From the IMG/VR virus record IMGVR_UViG_3300025131_000114, positions 1-40,331 of that record: a DNA stretch of 40,331 nt, one strand, 5' to 3'. The notes below the pieces were generated by a model. It was not told the DNA's origin and ran no database searches. It saw only the letters and a program-made list of their open reading frames with translations. How positions within the stretch are numbered: the first letter of the stretch is position 1; each line of letters begins with the position of its first letter. The DNA is from a virus. A program made the position numbers and the translations under genes. Positions 1 through 8,065 of the stretch are shown here, piece after piece.

Positions 1-44
1 ATGTGGTATCCGGTCCGATACCGCTGCCCGAAGATCCGTTCTAA
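1..44 (+). CDS. 3' end of an upstream gene (partial)
   Basis: The first bases read as an open frame (from base 3) that ends in TAA at 42-44, giving a C-terminus of VVSGPIPLPEDPF. The stop overlaps the next start as TAATG, the same tight junction used throughout this late operon, so the window probably opens inside a gene that precedes the terminase. Too little remains to suggest a function. Confidence 0.45.
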   Translation, partial: VVSGPIPLPEDPF

Positions 45-457
45 TGGCTCGTGCCCCTGCACGAACTGTTCTTGCGCGGTTAGCCACCTACGGGCTGTCT
101 CCGTCGACAATCGCAACGATTTTCGACATCGAAGTAGATAAGGTTCGTAAAGCAGTCGACGAAGTTCCCGTAGATTCGGTAGTACGGGACGACGAGGACC
201 TTCGTGTAGGGGTACGTCGCGTCGCGTGGCGTGTCATTGAAGAAACCATGCTGATGCTCGACGAAGGTTCACCACAGGTCAAGCAGAAGATGATCACCAA
301 CTTGTTTACAAAAATGATGACAATGCTTGGTGAAGAATCGTCTGAGGACCTGTCTGTGCTGCGAACCGACATTCAATCTATGCTCAGCGAAATGGCGATC
401 ATGGATGAAACACCTGAAGTGCCGCAGCCTGAACCGGAGCAAGACGGGCCGGGATGA
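44..457 (+). CDS. terS: Putative terminase small subunit
   Basis: A 137-residue protein just upstream of the large terminase, overlapping it as ATGA. Residues 10-40 look like a helix-turn-helix (LARLATYGLSPSTIATIF followed by a second helix), as expected for the DNA-recognition domain that finds the packaging start. Residues 60-120 are predicted helical, fitting the oligomerisation region of TerS rings, and the end is acidic and proline-rich. Reading upstream in frame there is no stop before the window edge, so ATG 44 is chosen from the TAATG junction with the partial upstream gene. Small terminases diverge fast; the call depends mainly on position plus the HTH-like start. Confidence 0.65.
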   Translation: MARAPARTVLARLATYGLSPSTIATIFDIEVDKVRKAVDEVPVDSVVRDDEDLRVGVRRVAWRVIEETMLMLDEGSPQVKQKMITNLFTKMMTMLGEESSEDLSVLRTDIQSMLSEMAIMDETPEVPQPEPEQDGPG

Positions 458-2076
458 ACTTCGACCCGTTTGTTTCCCGGTTGTCGATACGGACGAAGCA
501 GCAAACCGTTGAGGTGCTGAAACCCAACTGGGCGCAATCCCAAGTGCTGGATGCTGTCAACACCCAGTACAGCCAACGCAAACCGGTTCGAGTCATTGTG
601 CTCAAAGCCCGGCAGTTGGGGATTTCAACGATTTCAGAGGCACTCATGTTTGCATGGGTGGTGTTGCACGAACACACGTACGGGTTGGTGATCGCCCACG
701 AAATCGACGCATCCGAATATTTGCTCAACATGACCAAGTTGTATTGGGAAACATTCCCATTCAAAGACTTGTACACAACAAAGTACGTGTCTCGTAAAGA
801 ACTGGCGTGGGAAGAAACCGGTTCCAGTATTCGTATAGCGACAGCGAAAAACATGCGTGCCGGTCGTTCCCGCACCATCAACGCCATGCACGGCTCCGAA
901 ATAGCGTTCTGGGATCGGCCAGACGAAATGATGCTCGGGTTGCGGCAAACGATTCCCAACATGTCGCAGTCGATGATTATTCTCGAATCAACCGCCAACG
1001 GTGTCGGCAACTGGTTTTACGACACATGGCAGAACGCCGTCTCTGGAGACAACGACTACCAGCCACTGTTCTTCCCGTGGTGGGAACACCCCGAATACAC
1101 AGCGTCAGCAGCAAACCTGAAGCAAGAAACGCTGTCGTCTCTCAACGAAGACGAACGGGTTCTGAAACGGGTCGGCGTAGACGACGACCATTTGGTGTGG
1201 CGACGCTGGGCGATCCGCAACCTCGCCGACTCCAACATTGAACGATTCATGCAGGAATACCCGTCGACCCCGGAAGAAGCCTTTATAGCGTCCGGCACCA
1301 ACGTGTTCCCTGTCGAAAACTTGAAAATGGTGTACGAACCCAAAAACGGTGTCAAAGGGTTTCTGCAACGACGCGGCAACTACGTCGAGTTCATACCGGA
1401 CAGGTCTGGTTCTCTCACCATTTTCCGCAAACCGTCATCTGACACGTCGTGGGGAAAATACTTTGTGGGCGCCGACCCCACCCACACCACAATGGGAGAC
1501 AACGCGTGCGCTCAAGTAATAAACCGGCGCACATACGAACAGGTCGCAATATGGAACGGCAAAATCGACCCGATGACGTTCGCTGAAGAACTCGCCAAAC
1601 TTGGTGCCTTCTACAACCACGCAACAATCTCGACTGAAGTGGAAGGACCCGGGTACGCAACCATCGGTCGACTCGTCGAAATCGACTACCCCCATATTTG
1701 GCGCAACCGGTGGGCCGACAAGTCTCCCGGCAAAATCTCTGAGACAATGGGTTGGTCAACAACGTGGAAGCGTAAAGAATGGGCGATTGGTTGGTTGATC
1801 AAACTGATAGCCGACCGCGACATGACAATCCACGACGCGAAAACGTATGACGAGATGCGTACGTACGTCACTCTCCCCAATGGCGGCTACGGCCCCGCAG
1901 ACGGCTCTGGGCGGTCTTTCGACGACTGTGTGATGGCGATGGCCATAGCGTGCATCTGCGCCTCTACAGAGGGTCCTGTGTCGGGCTACGAGGGACCTAT
2001 GGGCAGCGACGAACCCGGCGATTCGTTGCCGATCACCCCTGCTTGGGAGCAATGGGAAGAACAGGTGACAGCATGA
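454..2076 (+). CDS. terL: Terminase large subunit
   Basis: This is the DNA-packaging motor: an N-terminal ATPase drives DNA into the prohead through the portal and a C-terminal RNase H-like nuclease cuts the concatemer. Visible motifs are a Walker A-like loop KARQLGISTI (residues 51-60), a Walker B-like segment HGSEIAFWD (about 146-154), the coupling motif ILESTANG (177-184), and nuclease acidic residues at D341 (FVGADPT), E395 (STEVEG) and D490-D491 (FDDCVMAMA). At 540 residues it is a normal length. Starts at ATG 454 overlapping the terS stop, and its own stop overlaps the HNH gene start, so packaging genes are translationally coupled. Confidence 0.95.
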   Translation: MNFDPFVSRLSIRTKQQTVEVLKPNWAQSQVLDAVNTQYSQRKPVRVIVLKARQLGISTISEALMFAWVVLHEHTYGLVIAHEIDASEYLLNMTKLYWETFPFKDLYTTKYVSRKELAWEETGSSIRIATAKNMRAGRSRTINAMHGSEIAFWDRPDEMMLGLRQTIPNMSQSMIILESTANGVGNWFYDTWQNAVSGDNDYQPLFFPWWEHPEYTASAANLKQETLSSLNEDERVLKRVGVDDDHLVWRRWAIRNLADSNIERFMQEYPSTPEEAFIASGTNVFPVENLKMVYEPKNGVKGFLQRRGNYVEFIPDRSGSLTIFRKPSSDTSWGKYFVGADPTHTTMGDNACAQVINRRTYEQVAIWNGKIDPMTFAEELAKLGAFYNHATISTEVEGPGYATIGRLVEIDYPHIWRNRWADKSPGKISETMGWSTTWKRKEWAIGWLIKLIADRDMTIHDAKTYDEMRTYVTLPNGGYGPADGSGRSFDDCVMAMAIACICASTEGPVSGYEGPMGSDEPGDSLPITPAWEQWEEQVTA

Positions 2077-2453
2077 AACGCAGCAGGCTGACACGTAAAA
2101 CACCGCTACGGCGCGTATCGAAGAAACGATCGTTGCAAAAAAGGAAGCGATCCGAGTTTGTCAAGTGGGAACTTGCCAAACGGCCGTGGTGCGAATCTGG
2201 AGACGCTATACGGCTACACAGAATGCAGACATTCGGATTCGAGTACGGTAAACGACTCGACACCGGATCGTACGCCTGTTCGAGACGGTCCACGGAACTG
2301 CATGAACCGTTGACACGGGCACGCGGCGGCGACATTTTAGACCCGCACAACACGGTCGCGATCTGCCGCAACTGCCATAACTGGATACACGACCATCCCG
2401 AATCAGCGACACGGCTCGGATTGCTAAGATCACAACATGAGCAGGGTCACTAA
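2073..2453 (+). CDS. HNH endonuclease
   Basis: A 126-residue basic protein with a complete HNH signature: H77-E78 (ELHEP), a central N93 (DPHNTV), a zinc knuckle C98xxC101-H102 (ICRNCHNW) and H106. The N-terminal 30 residues are very Lys/Arg-rich, consistent with DNA binding. HNH proteins beside terminases are common and in several phages are needed for specific DNA cutting during packaging; a free-standing homing enzyme is the alternative. ATG 2073 overlaps the terminase stop as ATGA and gives a compact HNH protein. The frame stays open further upstream, but that would run deep into terL. Confidence 0.9.
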   Translation: MKRSRLTRKTPLRRVSKKRSLQKRKRSEFVKWELAKRPWCESGDAIRLHRMQTFGFEYGKRLDTGSYACSRRSTELHEPLTRARGGDILDPHNTVAICRNCHNWIHDHPESATRLGLLRSQHEQGH

Positions 2454-2616
2454 ACTTCTCGTAGCGGTCACCGGGCTCCTTGTAGCGGTCGGCACGCTGG
2501 TCGGCACGATCAGCATGACGATCGGCAGGGGACCGGAACCGTCGGGTGGGGTCACGATTGTCTTGAACAGCCCCGAAGCGTACGAAGATTTCCTTTCCAA
2601 CCATCCAGCAGGCTGA
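2437..2616 (+). CDS. Small single-pass membrane protein
   Basis: A 59-residue protein that starts inside the end of the HNH gene (17-base overlap). Residues 7-28 form one hydrophobic segment (KLLVAVTGLLVAVGTLVGT and on), followed by a short polar tail with several acidic residues. It has the size of phage membrane peptides or a holin-like protein, but the better holin candidate sits at 30879. Position in the packaging operon implies late expression. The family is not recognised. Confidence 0.55.
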   Translation: MSRVTKLLVAVTGLLVAVGTLVGTISMTIGRGPEPSGGVTIVLNSPEAYEDFLSNHPAG

Positions 2617-2618
2617 AC

Positions 2619-3482
2619 ATGGCTGACCTCTACCAGCAGGCGATCTGGGAAGCCGACAAACTTCGCAGGATCGAATGGCTAAGACGGATGGGCTGGGACC
2701 AGTCCGCCATAGACAAGATGTTCGGCATCCACCGGACCGAAGGGGCGACCATCTCAGACCTACGGCCTTTCAGCCAGTCCGGCCGTTCGTCCGCTCCACG
2801 GCGGATTGGGAAACCCACAAAACCGGGGATCGAATCGCTAAAGGACCCGTACCGGTGGAACAACTACGGCCAATGGGACCTTGAAGGTAAATGGGCGCCC
2901 AAGCCGCCTCATGGTTCCGGCATGAGTTATCCGGGGCAACCGGGCGTTCCGACCCCGCCTCCGGGGATTCAGGCGCAGATGGATCTCGCCCGGAGTCTCG
3001 GACAAGAGGTACCTCCGTACGAACCCCCACCTCTCTCCGCTGCCCAGCAGCGGCTGACATCAAGAGTCGGACCGGGGGGCATAGACCCCCGATCGACCCA
3101 TCCGCTCGCAGGCGAGTTCGGCTACGGCAGGACCATCGACCCGAACGCGGTCGACCCGCCAGCCACTAGGAGGCAGCAGAGACGGTTCGTCAAAGGTAAG
3201 GGAGGGTCGAAAGGGTATGGCCCGTCATACGCCGCGGGTGAAACCGTGTCAGCCGGTAAGACGATGGGGAGGATACAGGGTCCAGAGAGCATCTACCATC
3301 AGTTGAAGGACATGCCGGGCGACAAGTTAGGGCGAAAGCCATCACCGGAGATGGCGAAGATGATGATTCAATGGGAGAACATGGTGAAAGGCCCGAAGAC
3401 TCAACTAGCCGGACAGTTGACGAAGTTCGTGTCGAAGTGGGGTATGGCCGGGATCAAGTTGATGGCGAAACTACCCAAATAA
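2619..3482 (+). CDS. Head-region protein with shared C-terminal tail (copy A)
   Basis: A 287-residue protein of unknown function. The N-terminal 45 residues look helical and charged and resemble an HTH (MGWDQSAIDKMFGIHR). The middle is proline/glycine-rich and probably unstructured. The last 37 residues (QWENMVKGPKTQ ... MAKLPK) match 31 of 37 in the next protein, and a weaker version ends the third. The shared amphipathic, Lys-rich tail with FVSKWG suggests a common binding site, perhaps on the capsid, portal or scaffold. Encoded between terminase and portal, so a minor virion or assembly protein is likely. Start ATG 2619 follows the previous stop by two bases. Confidence 0.7.
   Translation: MADLYQQAIWEADKLRRIEWLRRMGWDQSAIDKMFGIHRTEGATISDLRPFSQSGRSSAPRRIGKPTKPGIESLKDPYRWNNYGQWDLEGKWAPKPPHGSGMSYPGQPGVPTPPPGIQAQMDLARSLGQEVPPYEPPPLSAAQQRLTSRVGPGGIDPRSTHPLAGEFGYGRTIDPNAVDPPATRRQQRRFVKGKGGSKGYGPSYAAGETVSAGKTMGRIQGPESIYHQLKDMPGDKLGRKPSPEMAKMMIQWENMVKGPKTQLAGQLTKFVSKWGMAGIKLMAKLPK
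3369..3481 (+). repeat. Duplicated gene-end segment, copy 1
   Basis: This 113-base stretch encodes the C-terminal tail of the first of three tandem genes and recurs at 4201-4313. The first 38 bases (3369-3406 against 4201-4238) are identical, and the remainder differs at scattered positions. The two copies are 832 bases apart, about one gene length, which points to tandem gene duplication or exchange of gene ends. Confidence 0.9.
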
Positions 3483-3483
3483 C

Positions 3484-4314
3484 ATGAGTTTGAAGAGCGT
3501 CCCAACGGGTAAGCCGGAACCCCTCACCCGTCAGGTGTATTCGCACCTCATCCGGCTGTGGGAGCAGGCACTAGGCGCCAGTACGGGCTTCGACGAGGTT
3601 TATGTCCCGACTCGCGCCGAACTGGCGAAGGGGAAACTGCCCTACATGGTTTCCGACAGCGGGTACCTCCCATCGCCCGGGCGAAGCGTTCACGTCGGTG
3701 GGGCCACTGAGGGGGGCAGCCTCACGCTGGGTCAGGTTCTCGACGATGTGAACGCCAAGGGGAATAAGAGCGGTTTGGGTCGACAGTTTATGGCGATGGT
3801 CCGACCATTCTATAAACCAAATAGATGGGACACTACGCATGCGACACCCCCACGCCCGCCAGTTGTTGCCCGGACCGGCATCACCACCGCTTTCCCGTGG
3901 TGGCCGGATGGGTGGGTTGTCCCCGACCCGCCACCGGGAGACCCGGTTTGGCAGAAGTACCACGGGACCTCGTCTCCCGGGTTCACCGATGAGATAGTTC
4001 GTCAGGCGAAAGGGGCCGATCCGAAACCCGGCAGGATCGCAGGCCAGTTGGAGTTCATAAAGGGTGGGCGCAAGGGGAGTCCGCCCGCATCGTGGGCACC
4101 CGGTTGGGGTCAACCTATCCCGTACGAACCACCCCCTGTGGACCCGTTCGGATTCGATACCAGCACCGCCGACAAACTTCGTAAAGCGGAAATGTTCTCC
4201 CAATGGGAGAACATGGTGAAAGGCCCGAAGACTCAACTGGCCAGTCAGTTGACGAAGTTCGTGTCAAAGTGGGGAAAACCCGCGCTCAAGTTGATAGCGA
4301 AACTACCCAAATAG
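3484..4314 (+). CDS. Head-region protein with shared C-terminal tail (copy B)
   Basis: A 276-residue protein, unrecognised apart from its tail. Residues 1-230 are rich in Pro, Gly and Trp with little repeat to copy A. From about residue 240 it carries QWENMVKGPKTQLASQLTK and FVSKWG, ending in IAKLPK, nearly the same as the end of copy A at both protein and DNA level. Thus different N-terminal bodies are attached to one tail. The start ATG 3484 lies one base after the copy A stop with no clear Shine-Dalgarno, so translation probably depends on reinitiation. A virion-associated or assembly role is inferred from its place before the portal gene. Confidence 0.7.
   Translation: MSLKSVPTGKPEPLTRQVYSHLIRLWEQALGASTGFDEVYVPTRAELAKGKLPYMVSDSGYLPSPGRSVHVGGATEGGSLTLGQVLDDVNAKGNKSGLGRQFMAMVRPFYKPNRWDTTHATPPRPPVVARTGITTAFPWWPDGWVVPDPPPGDPVWQKYHGTSSPGFTDEIVRQAKGADPKPGRIAGQLEFIKGGRKGSPPASWAPGWGQPIPYEPPPVDPFGFDTSTADKLRKAEMFSQWENMVKGPKTQLASQLTKFVSKWGKPALKLIAKLPK
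4201..4313 (+). repeat. Duplicated gene-end segment, copy 2
   Basis: Second copy of the segment at 3369-3481, encoding the tail of the second tandem gene. The leading 38 bases are identical to copy 1. Outside this segment the two genes show no obvious DNA similarity, so the repeat has sharp borders matching the protein tail. Confidence 0.9.
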
Positions 4315-5043
4315 ATGGCTTCCGCACCACCCCCCCGAAACTGGAACCACGCCTTTATGGTAGGTAACCAGCCGTCGTTCCCGGCTTCGCTTAGTTGGAG
4401 CACCGGTGGACGGGAGCACGAGAAGCGGCTGTTTGCCGAAGCGACAGCCGATGCCAAAAAGGCGTGGGACTCGTTGTTCTCCAAGTCGGAACAAAAACAG
4501 ATCGCTAAGAAATCTTTTGAAGCGATGCGTAACCCGCAGCAGTTGGCAATGTTCACCCCTGCCGAACAACTCCGCGCCATCGTGCCCGGCGACGCCGAAG
4601 CAGCCAGACGGGCCGGGTTGCTTCGCGCTGACGAGAAGATGTGGGACGACAAGTTGTTCGCATCCAAACATGCGGATTGGCGGAGTCCTTCGGGTTCCAT
4701 TTACCCGGGGGTCGACCGCCGAGGTTCTCATTGGCGGTCACTGTACGACGACATCGCAAAGTCAGGTGTGGAGAAACCCGTCTGGGTGGGTCACCCGCCC
4801 CTTTCGCCTGGTCCGCCGATGATCATCGAAGGGCACCACCGCATAGCCTCCGCCGCGGACATCAACCCCAAGATGGAAGTCCCAGTTCGCCACTACGAAC
4901 GCAACTGGCTGAACGCGTCGTCACCCAAGTTGAACGACATGAAACGGTTCGCGCCGAACCAGAAGATAGCGAAACAGTTGGTGGACTTCGGCACGAAGTG
5001 GGGTCGGCAAGCCCTGTACGCCATGATGAAAGCACCGAAGTAA
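4315..5043 (+). CDS. ParB/sulfiredoxin-like motif protein with related C-terminal tail (copy C)
   Basis: A 242-residue protein that begins immediately after the preceding TAG. Residues 40-110 are helical and charged. Around residues 165-195 the segment MIIEGHHRIASAADINPKM followed by EVPV resembles the conserved GxHR core of ParB-like nuclease/sulfiredoxin-fold domains, which bind nucleotides and in some phage proteins cut or modify DNA. The end (IAKQLVDFGTKWGRQALYAM, then APK) is a diverged form of the tail in the two genes before it. A DNA- or nucleotide-handling protein carried in or on the head is plausible; activity cannot be judged from sequence alone. Confidence 0.65.
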   Translation: MASAPPPRNWNHAFMVGNQPSFPASLSWSTGGREHEKRLFAEATADAKKAWDSLFSKSEQKQIAKKSFEAMRNPQQLAMFTPAEQLRAIVPGDAEAARRAGLLRADEKMWDDKLFASKHADWRSPSGSIYPGVDRRGSHWRSLYDDIAKSGVEKPVWVGHPPLSPGPPMIIEGHHRIASAADINPKMEVPVRHYERNWLNASSPKLNDMKRFAPNQKIAKQLVDFGTKWGRQALYAMMKAPK

Positions 5044-5069
5044 ACTCGACGGCATGGAAGGATTATGAA

Positions 5070-5228
5070 ATGAACAGTCCAGAGGTTGTAGAAGACCCGC
5101 AAAAAAACAAGGCCCGGGTTGTAGGTCACGACCTTGCTGAACATGACCCGCTGTTGGAGCACCGGCCGCACGAATGCGGGATGTGTGGTGACACTTGGTG
5201 CAAGTGTGAGGAACTACACTACCGCTGA
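5070..5228 (+). CDS. Small putative zinc-binding protein
   Basis: A 52-residue protein with a Cys cluster near its end (HECGMCGDTWCKCEE), which could hold one zinc ion. It is acidic overall. The start is ATG 5070, preceded by AAGGA at 5058-5062 with suitable spacing, and its stop overlaps the next start as TGATG. Nothing identifies a family. It sits between head proteins and portal in the same transcript. Confidence 0.6.
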   Translation: MNSPEVVEDPQKNKARVVGHDLAEHDPLLEHRPHECGMCGDTWCKCEELHYR

Positions 5229-5605
5229 TGCCCGTTTACTTGTACCGGTGCCGTGCCTGTCAGGTCCACGGCGAAAAGTTTCAGCACCACAACGACGACC
5301 CGATGTTGGATTGCCCCGATTGTGGTAAACCGATGTTGCGCCGCGTCTACTCGTTCAAACCGGCGAAAGTCATGCACGAACATTTCAACCACACAGTCGG
5401 CAAAGTCATTTCTGACAAGAAACAGTTCGCTGCGGAACTATCCCGCAAGTCTGCTGAGATGACGGAACGCACAGGCGCTCCGCACAACTATGTGCCTGTC
5501 GATTTGTCCGACAAGGAATCGCTTAGAGTAAGCGACGAGGGTATGGATAGTACGCTGAGGCGGCAAACCGAAACCGGTCAACGAGAAGTGAAGCAGTGGC
5601 TGTAG
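5228..5605 (+). CDS. FmdB-like zinc-ribbon protein
   Basis: A 125-residue protein with an N-terminal zinc ribbon: CRAC at residues 8-11 and CPDCG around 29-33, opening with PVYLYRC, as in the FmdB/CxxC_CxxC family of putative regulators. After the ribbon comes a charged helical region (residues 60-125). Such ribbons beside portal genes are common in phages of actinobacteria, but the role is unknown. Starts at ATG 5228 overlapping the previous stop and overlaps the portal start by 10 bases. Confidence 0.75.
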   Translation: MPVYLYRCRACQVHGEKFQHHNDDPMLDCPDCGKPMLRRVYSFKPAKVMHEHFNHTVGKVISDKKQFAAELSRKSAEMTERTGAPHNYVPVDLSDKESLRVSDEGMDSTLRRQTETGQREVKQWL

Positions 5606-7392
5606 CCGAACGAGTAGATCACGCACAGGGTGAAGACCATGTGGTAGCAGGCCGTATCAACGGTTTGTATGGCAACGCCAAAACGGAAATGAACCGTCGC
5701 CACGACAGGTGGCGTAAAGCGTACCGGTTGGTTCACAACCGCGGTTGGTCCAACTCGCGTGATGCGTGGATGCCCTCCCCGACAGCATCCGAGATTTACC
5801 CGATTGTGTCAGCCCTTGTTGGTTGGATGACTGATCAGCGAGTCAAGTTTCAGGCTGTCCCGTCGGCAGACCCACATTCGCAGTACGCCAACTTTCAGCA
5901 GAAACTCGCACAAGACCTCGAAACTGTGCTTGACTCACTTTGGGTCAACCACAACTTCGAAGGTGAAGTAGAGAAAGTTCTGTTCGACGCGTTTATTTAC
6001 GGCACAGGGTTTTTCAAATGCGTCTACGACCCCGGTGCCGACGGCGGGGCGGGCAATGCGTTGATGCGCCGATGCGACCCGTTCTCACTGTTTATCGACC
6101 CGTCGGCGACTTCGCTACACGACGCCAACTACATCATTGAAGCGCGGGAACTGTCGATCACCGAGTTTGAACGCCGGTTCCCCGGACGCGGCGACGTGAT
6201 CGAAGCAGACATGGGTGCAGGGTTTTCTTTGCCGCATCGTGAAAACAATGAAACTGGTGGCAAAGCCCCGATGGCGAACCTTGCAGCCCATTCCGGCGGG
6301 TCGGGGACTGTTCCTCCGATTTACGGCAAACCGGGTCAAAACGGACGGGTTTCGGATTCGGCGTACTACGACGGTTCGATCACTGTGTTCGAAGCGTGGA
6401 TCAAAGAAAACACGTTGTACACACCGGCTGAGGGAGACGAGGAGGACGAACCGTTCAACGTCTCCGAATGGCGTGTCATCATCACCACCGGTTCGCATGT
6501 GTTGGTCAACGAACGTGCAATGGACATGTGGCAGCACGGCAACCATCCGTACGTCCGGTACGTCAACCACGACATTGGAGACATGTGGGGGATCGCGTTG
6601 GTGGATCATCTCGCTGATCCACAAATGGCTATCAACCGTTTGTTGGCTGCGTTGCAGCAGCACGCCGAACTCGTATCCAACCCTATTTTCTTGGAGGATT
6701 CCCGGTCGGGTATTCCTAGAACAAAGATTGTCAACCGTCCCGGTCAACGCATCACGAAGGGTGCAGGGTCGGAAGCGGGTTGGCTTACGCCGCCTCAAAT
6801 GCCGAACGATGTGCAGGAACTCGTCCAGTTTTACATCAACGAAATGGAAAGAATCAGTGGTCTATCAGGAGTGGTACGGGGGTTTTCGCCGACGGGACGA
6901 AACTCGCAGGGTGTCATCGACTCGGTGGCTGAGTCCGCATTTGTGCGGATACGGCTGGCGTTGCGAAACCTTGAAAGAAGTTTGTCGAAGGCGGGGAGCC
7001 TGTTGGCGAACCTTGTCGTGGAAAACTATTCGCTACCCCGTGTCATGTCGATTGTGGGACCCGACGGTGAACGGTCGATGCTGGCTTTGCGGGCACGACA
7101 TTTCTTCGTCCCCAACGACCAAGGCGCAGACCCGATGAGATTCTCGTTGTATGTGCGTGCAGGGTCGGCGATGCCGATTTCCCGTGCGGCACGTATCGCC
7201 GAAGCAGAAACCTTGTTCGCTATGGGTGCTTTGGACGCCCAAGCGGTGCTCGAAGCCCACGATTACCCGAACCGCGAACAGATTCTGCAACGAGTCAACG
7301 CCGGTGGTGTGCTAGGAATAGGCGGCGAGGGGAAACCCAACCCGAACATGGCTTCCAACTCGAATATGGGTTCCCGTAATAGACAACGGTGA
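5596..7392 (+). CDS. Portal protein
   Basis: This 598-residue protein is the best candidate for the dodecameric portal at the capsid vertex, the channel for DNA entry and exit and the nucleation point for head assembly. Features typical of portals are the conserved tract DAFIYGTGFFKCVYDP followed by CDPFSLFIDP (residues about 132-170), a wing region, and later a long helical stem with ERISGLSGVVRG and a Lys/Arg-rich clip. The length is in the range of podovirus-like portals. Start is GTG 5596, inside the end of the zinc-ribbon gene, with a purine-rich GAGAAG upstream. It lies upstream of scaffold and capsid genes, the usual order. Confidence 0.88.
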   Translation: MAVAERVDHAQGEDHVVAGRINGLYGNAKTEMNRRHDRWRKAYRLVHNRGWSNSRDAWMPSPTASEIYPIVSALVGWMTDQRVKFQAVPSADPHSQYANFQQKLAQDLETVLDSLWVNHNFEGEVEKVLFDAFIYGTGFFKCVYDPGADGGAGNALMRRCDPFSLFIDPSATSLHDANYIIEARELSITEFERRFPGRGDVIEADMGAGFSLPHRENNETGGKAPMANLAAHSGGSGTVPPIYGKPGQNGRVSDSAYYDGSITVFEAWIKENTLYTPAEGDEEDEPFNVSEWRVIITTGSHVLVNERAMDMWQHGNHPYVRYVNHDIGDMWGIALVDHLADPQMAINRLLAALQQHAELVSNPIFLEDSRSGIPRTKIVNRPGQRITKGAGSEAGWLTPPQMPNDVQELVQFYINEMERISGLSGVVRGFSPTGRNSQGVIDSVAESAFVRIRLALRNLERSLSKAGSLLANLVVENYSLPRVMSIVGPDGERSMLALRARHFFVPNDQGADPMRFSLYVRAGSAMPISRAARIAEAETLFAMGALDAQAVLEAHDYPNREQILQRVNAGGVLGIGGEGKPNPNMASNSNMGSRNRQR

Positions 7393-7415
7393 CGAAAAGA
7401 GTGTAAGGTAACCAC

Positions 7416-7580
7416 ATGGCCGAGAAGTTCACGTCCAATAACGTCCCAACTCCGAGAGGCTGGAAAGGCCCGTCGGAGAAGGGTTCAGTGGTACGACAAC
7501 TCGACGGTAGGCTTTCTGCGAACAAGGCAGAAGGCGACGACGAAAATCAGAACCAGCGCAGAAACGCGTTGGATCTCTAA
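7416..7580 (+). CDS. Small hydrophilic protein
   Basis: A 54-residue, strongly polar protein with no hydrophobic core (many Asn, Arg, Asp), likely disordered. Start ATG 7416 has GTAAGG upstream. It is one of three small genes between portal and scaffold. The family is not recognised; a minor head or assembly factor is the positional guess. Confidence 0.55.
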   Translation: MAEKFTSNNVPTPRGWKGPSEKGSVVRQLDGRLSANKAEGDDENQNQRRNALDL

Positions 7581-7594
7581 CCAAGGAGCATCAG

Positions 7595-7729
7595 ATGCCC
7601 GGTCCCGCTTCCACTTCGGGGAAGAACATCAAGGTTCACAAGTTGGGTCAGACTGCTGGCCGCGACTACGGAGCCAACGTGTCTTCCAAGAAGTCACAGT
7701 CGCCACGCGATCTGTCAGCAAAGAAGTAA
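7595..7729 (+). CDS. Small basic protein
   Basis: A 44-residue, Lys/Ser-rich protein (ends SPRDLSAKK) with a good Shine-Dalgarno AAGGAG at 7583-7588, which supports translation despite its size. The positive charge would suit DNA or capsid-interior binding. Unrecognised family; gene order places it with head assembly genes. Confidence 0.55.
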   Translation: MPGPASTSGKNIKVHKLGQTAGRDYGANVSSKKSQSPRDLSAKK

Positions 7730-7732
7730 CTC

Positions 7733-8065
7733 ATGGCTGGTGGCACCCGCCAGAACAACACGATGTCGGAGGGGTTGCATCAACTCCTGTCTTCGCTCGC
7801 CCAACTAAAGGCAGCGCCTGACGCCGACCTCGAGTATCTGTCGGCCATTGAGTCCGCCATTTTGCAGAAGTTGAAGGAGCCTCTACAGCAGGCAGCGCAG
7901 GCTCTGGCACAGGCTGGTGGTGTTGTTCCTCCGGGGATGGCCGGGCAGATGGGTGCCGCAGCACAGGGCGGCATGGGTCAATCACCGCCTCAGCAGGCTC
8001 AGGGTGGGGGGATGCCCAACCCTGATGAACTACGGAGATTGGTGGCATCCAGAGGTCTCAGATAA
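7733..8065 (+). CDS. Hypothetical head-assembly region protein
   Basis: A 110-residue protein with a helical N-terminal half (residues 10-60, heptad-like Leu/Ala spacing) and a Gly/Gln/Pro-rich, probably disordered second half (GMAGQMGAAAQGGMGQ). Start ATG 7733 is three bases after the previous stop. Located directly before the putative scaffold; it might assist scaffold or capsid assembly, but no family is recognised. Confidence 0.6.
   Translation: MAGGTRQNNTMSEGLHQLLSSLAQLKAAPDADLEYLSAIESAILQKLKEPLQQAAQALAQAGGVVPPGMAGQMGAAAQGGMGQSPPQQAQGGGMPNPDELRRLVASRGLR

Noticed and set aside
399-1010. Minus-strand frame of about 200 codons inside terL
   Set aside because: It is fully antisense to a well-supported terminase gene with intact motifs, in a region where all genes run rightward.
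4641-5228. Extended 195-codon frame ending in the small zinc-binding gene
   Set aside because: Its first two thirds overlap the ParB-motif gene in another frame; the good ribosome site at 5058-5062 points to the short 52-residue form.
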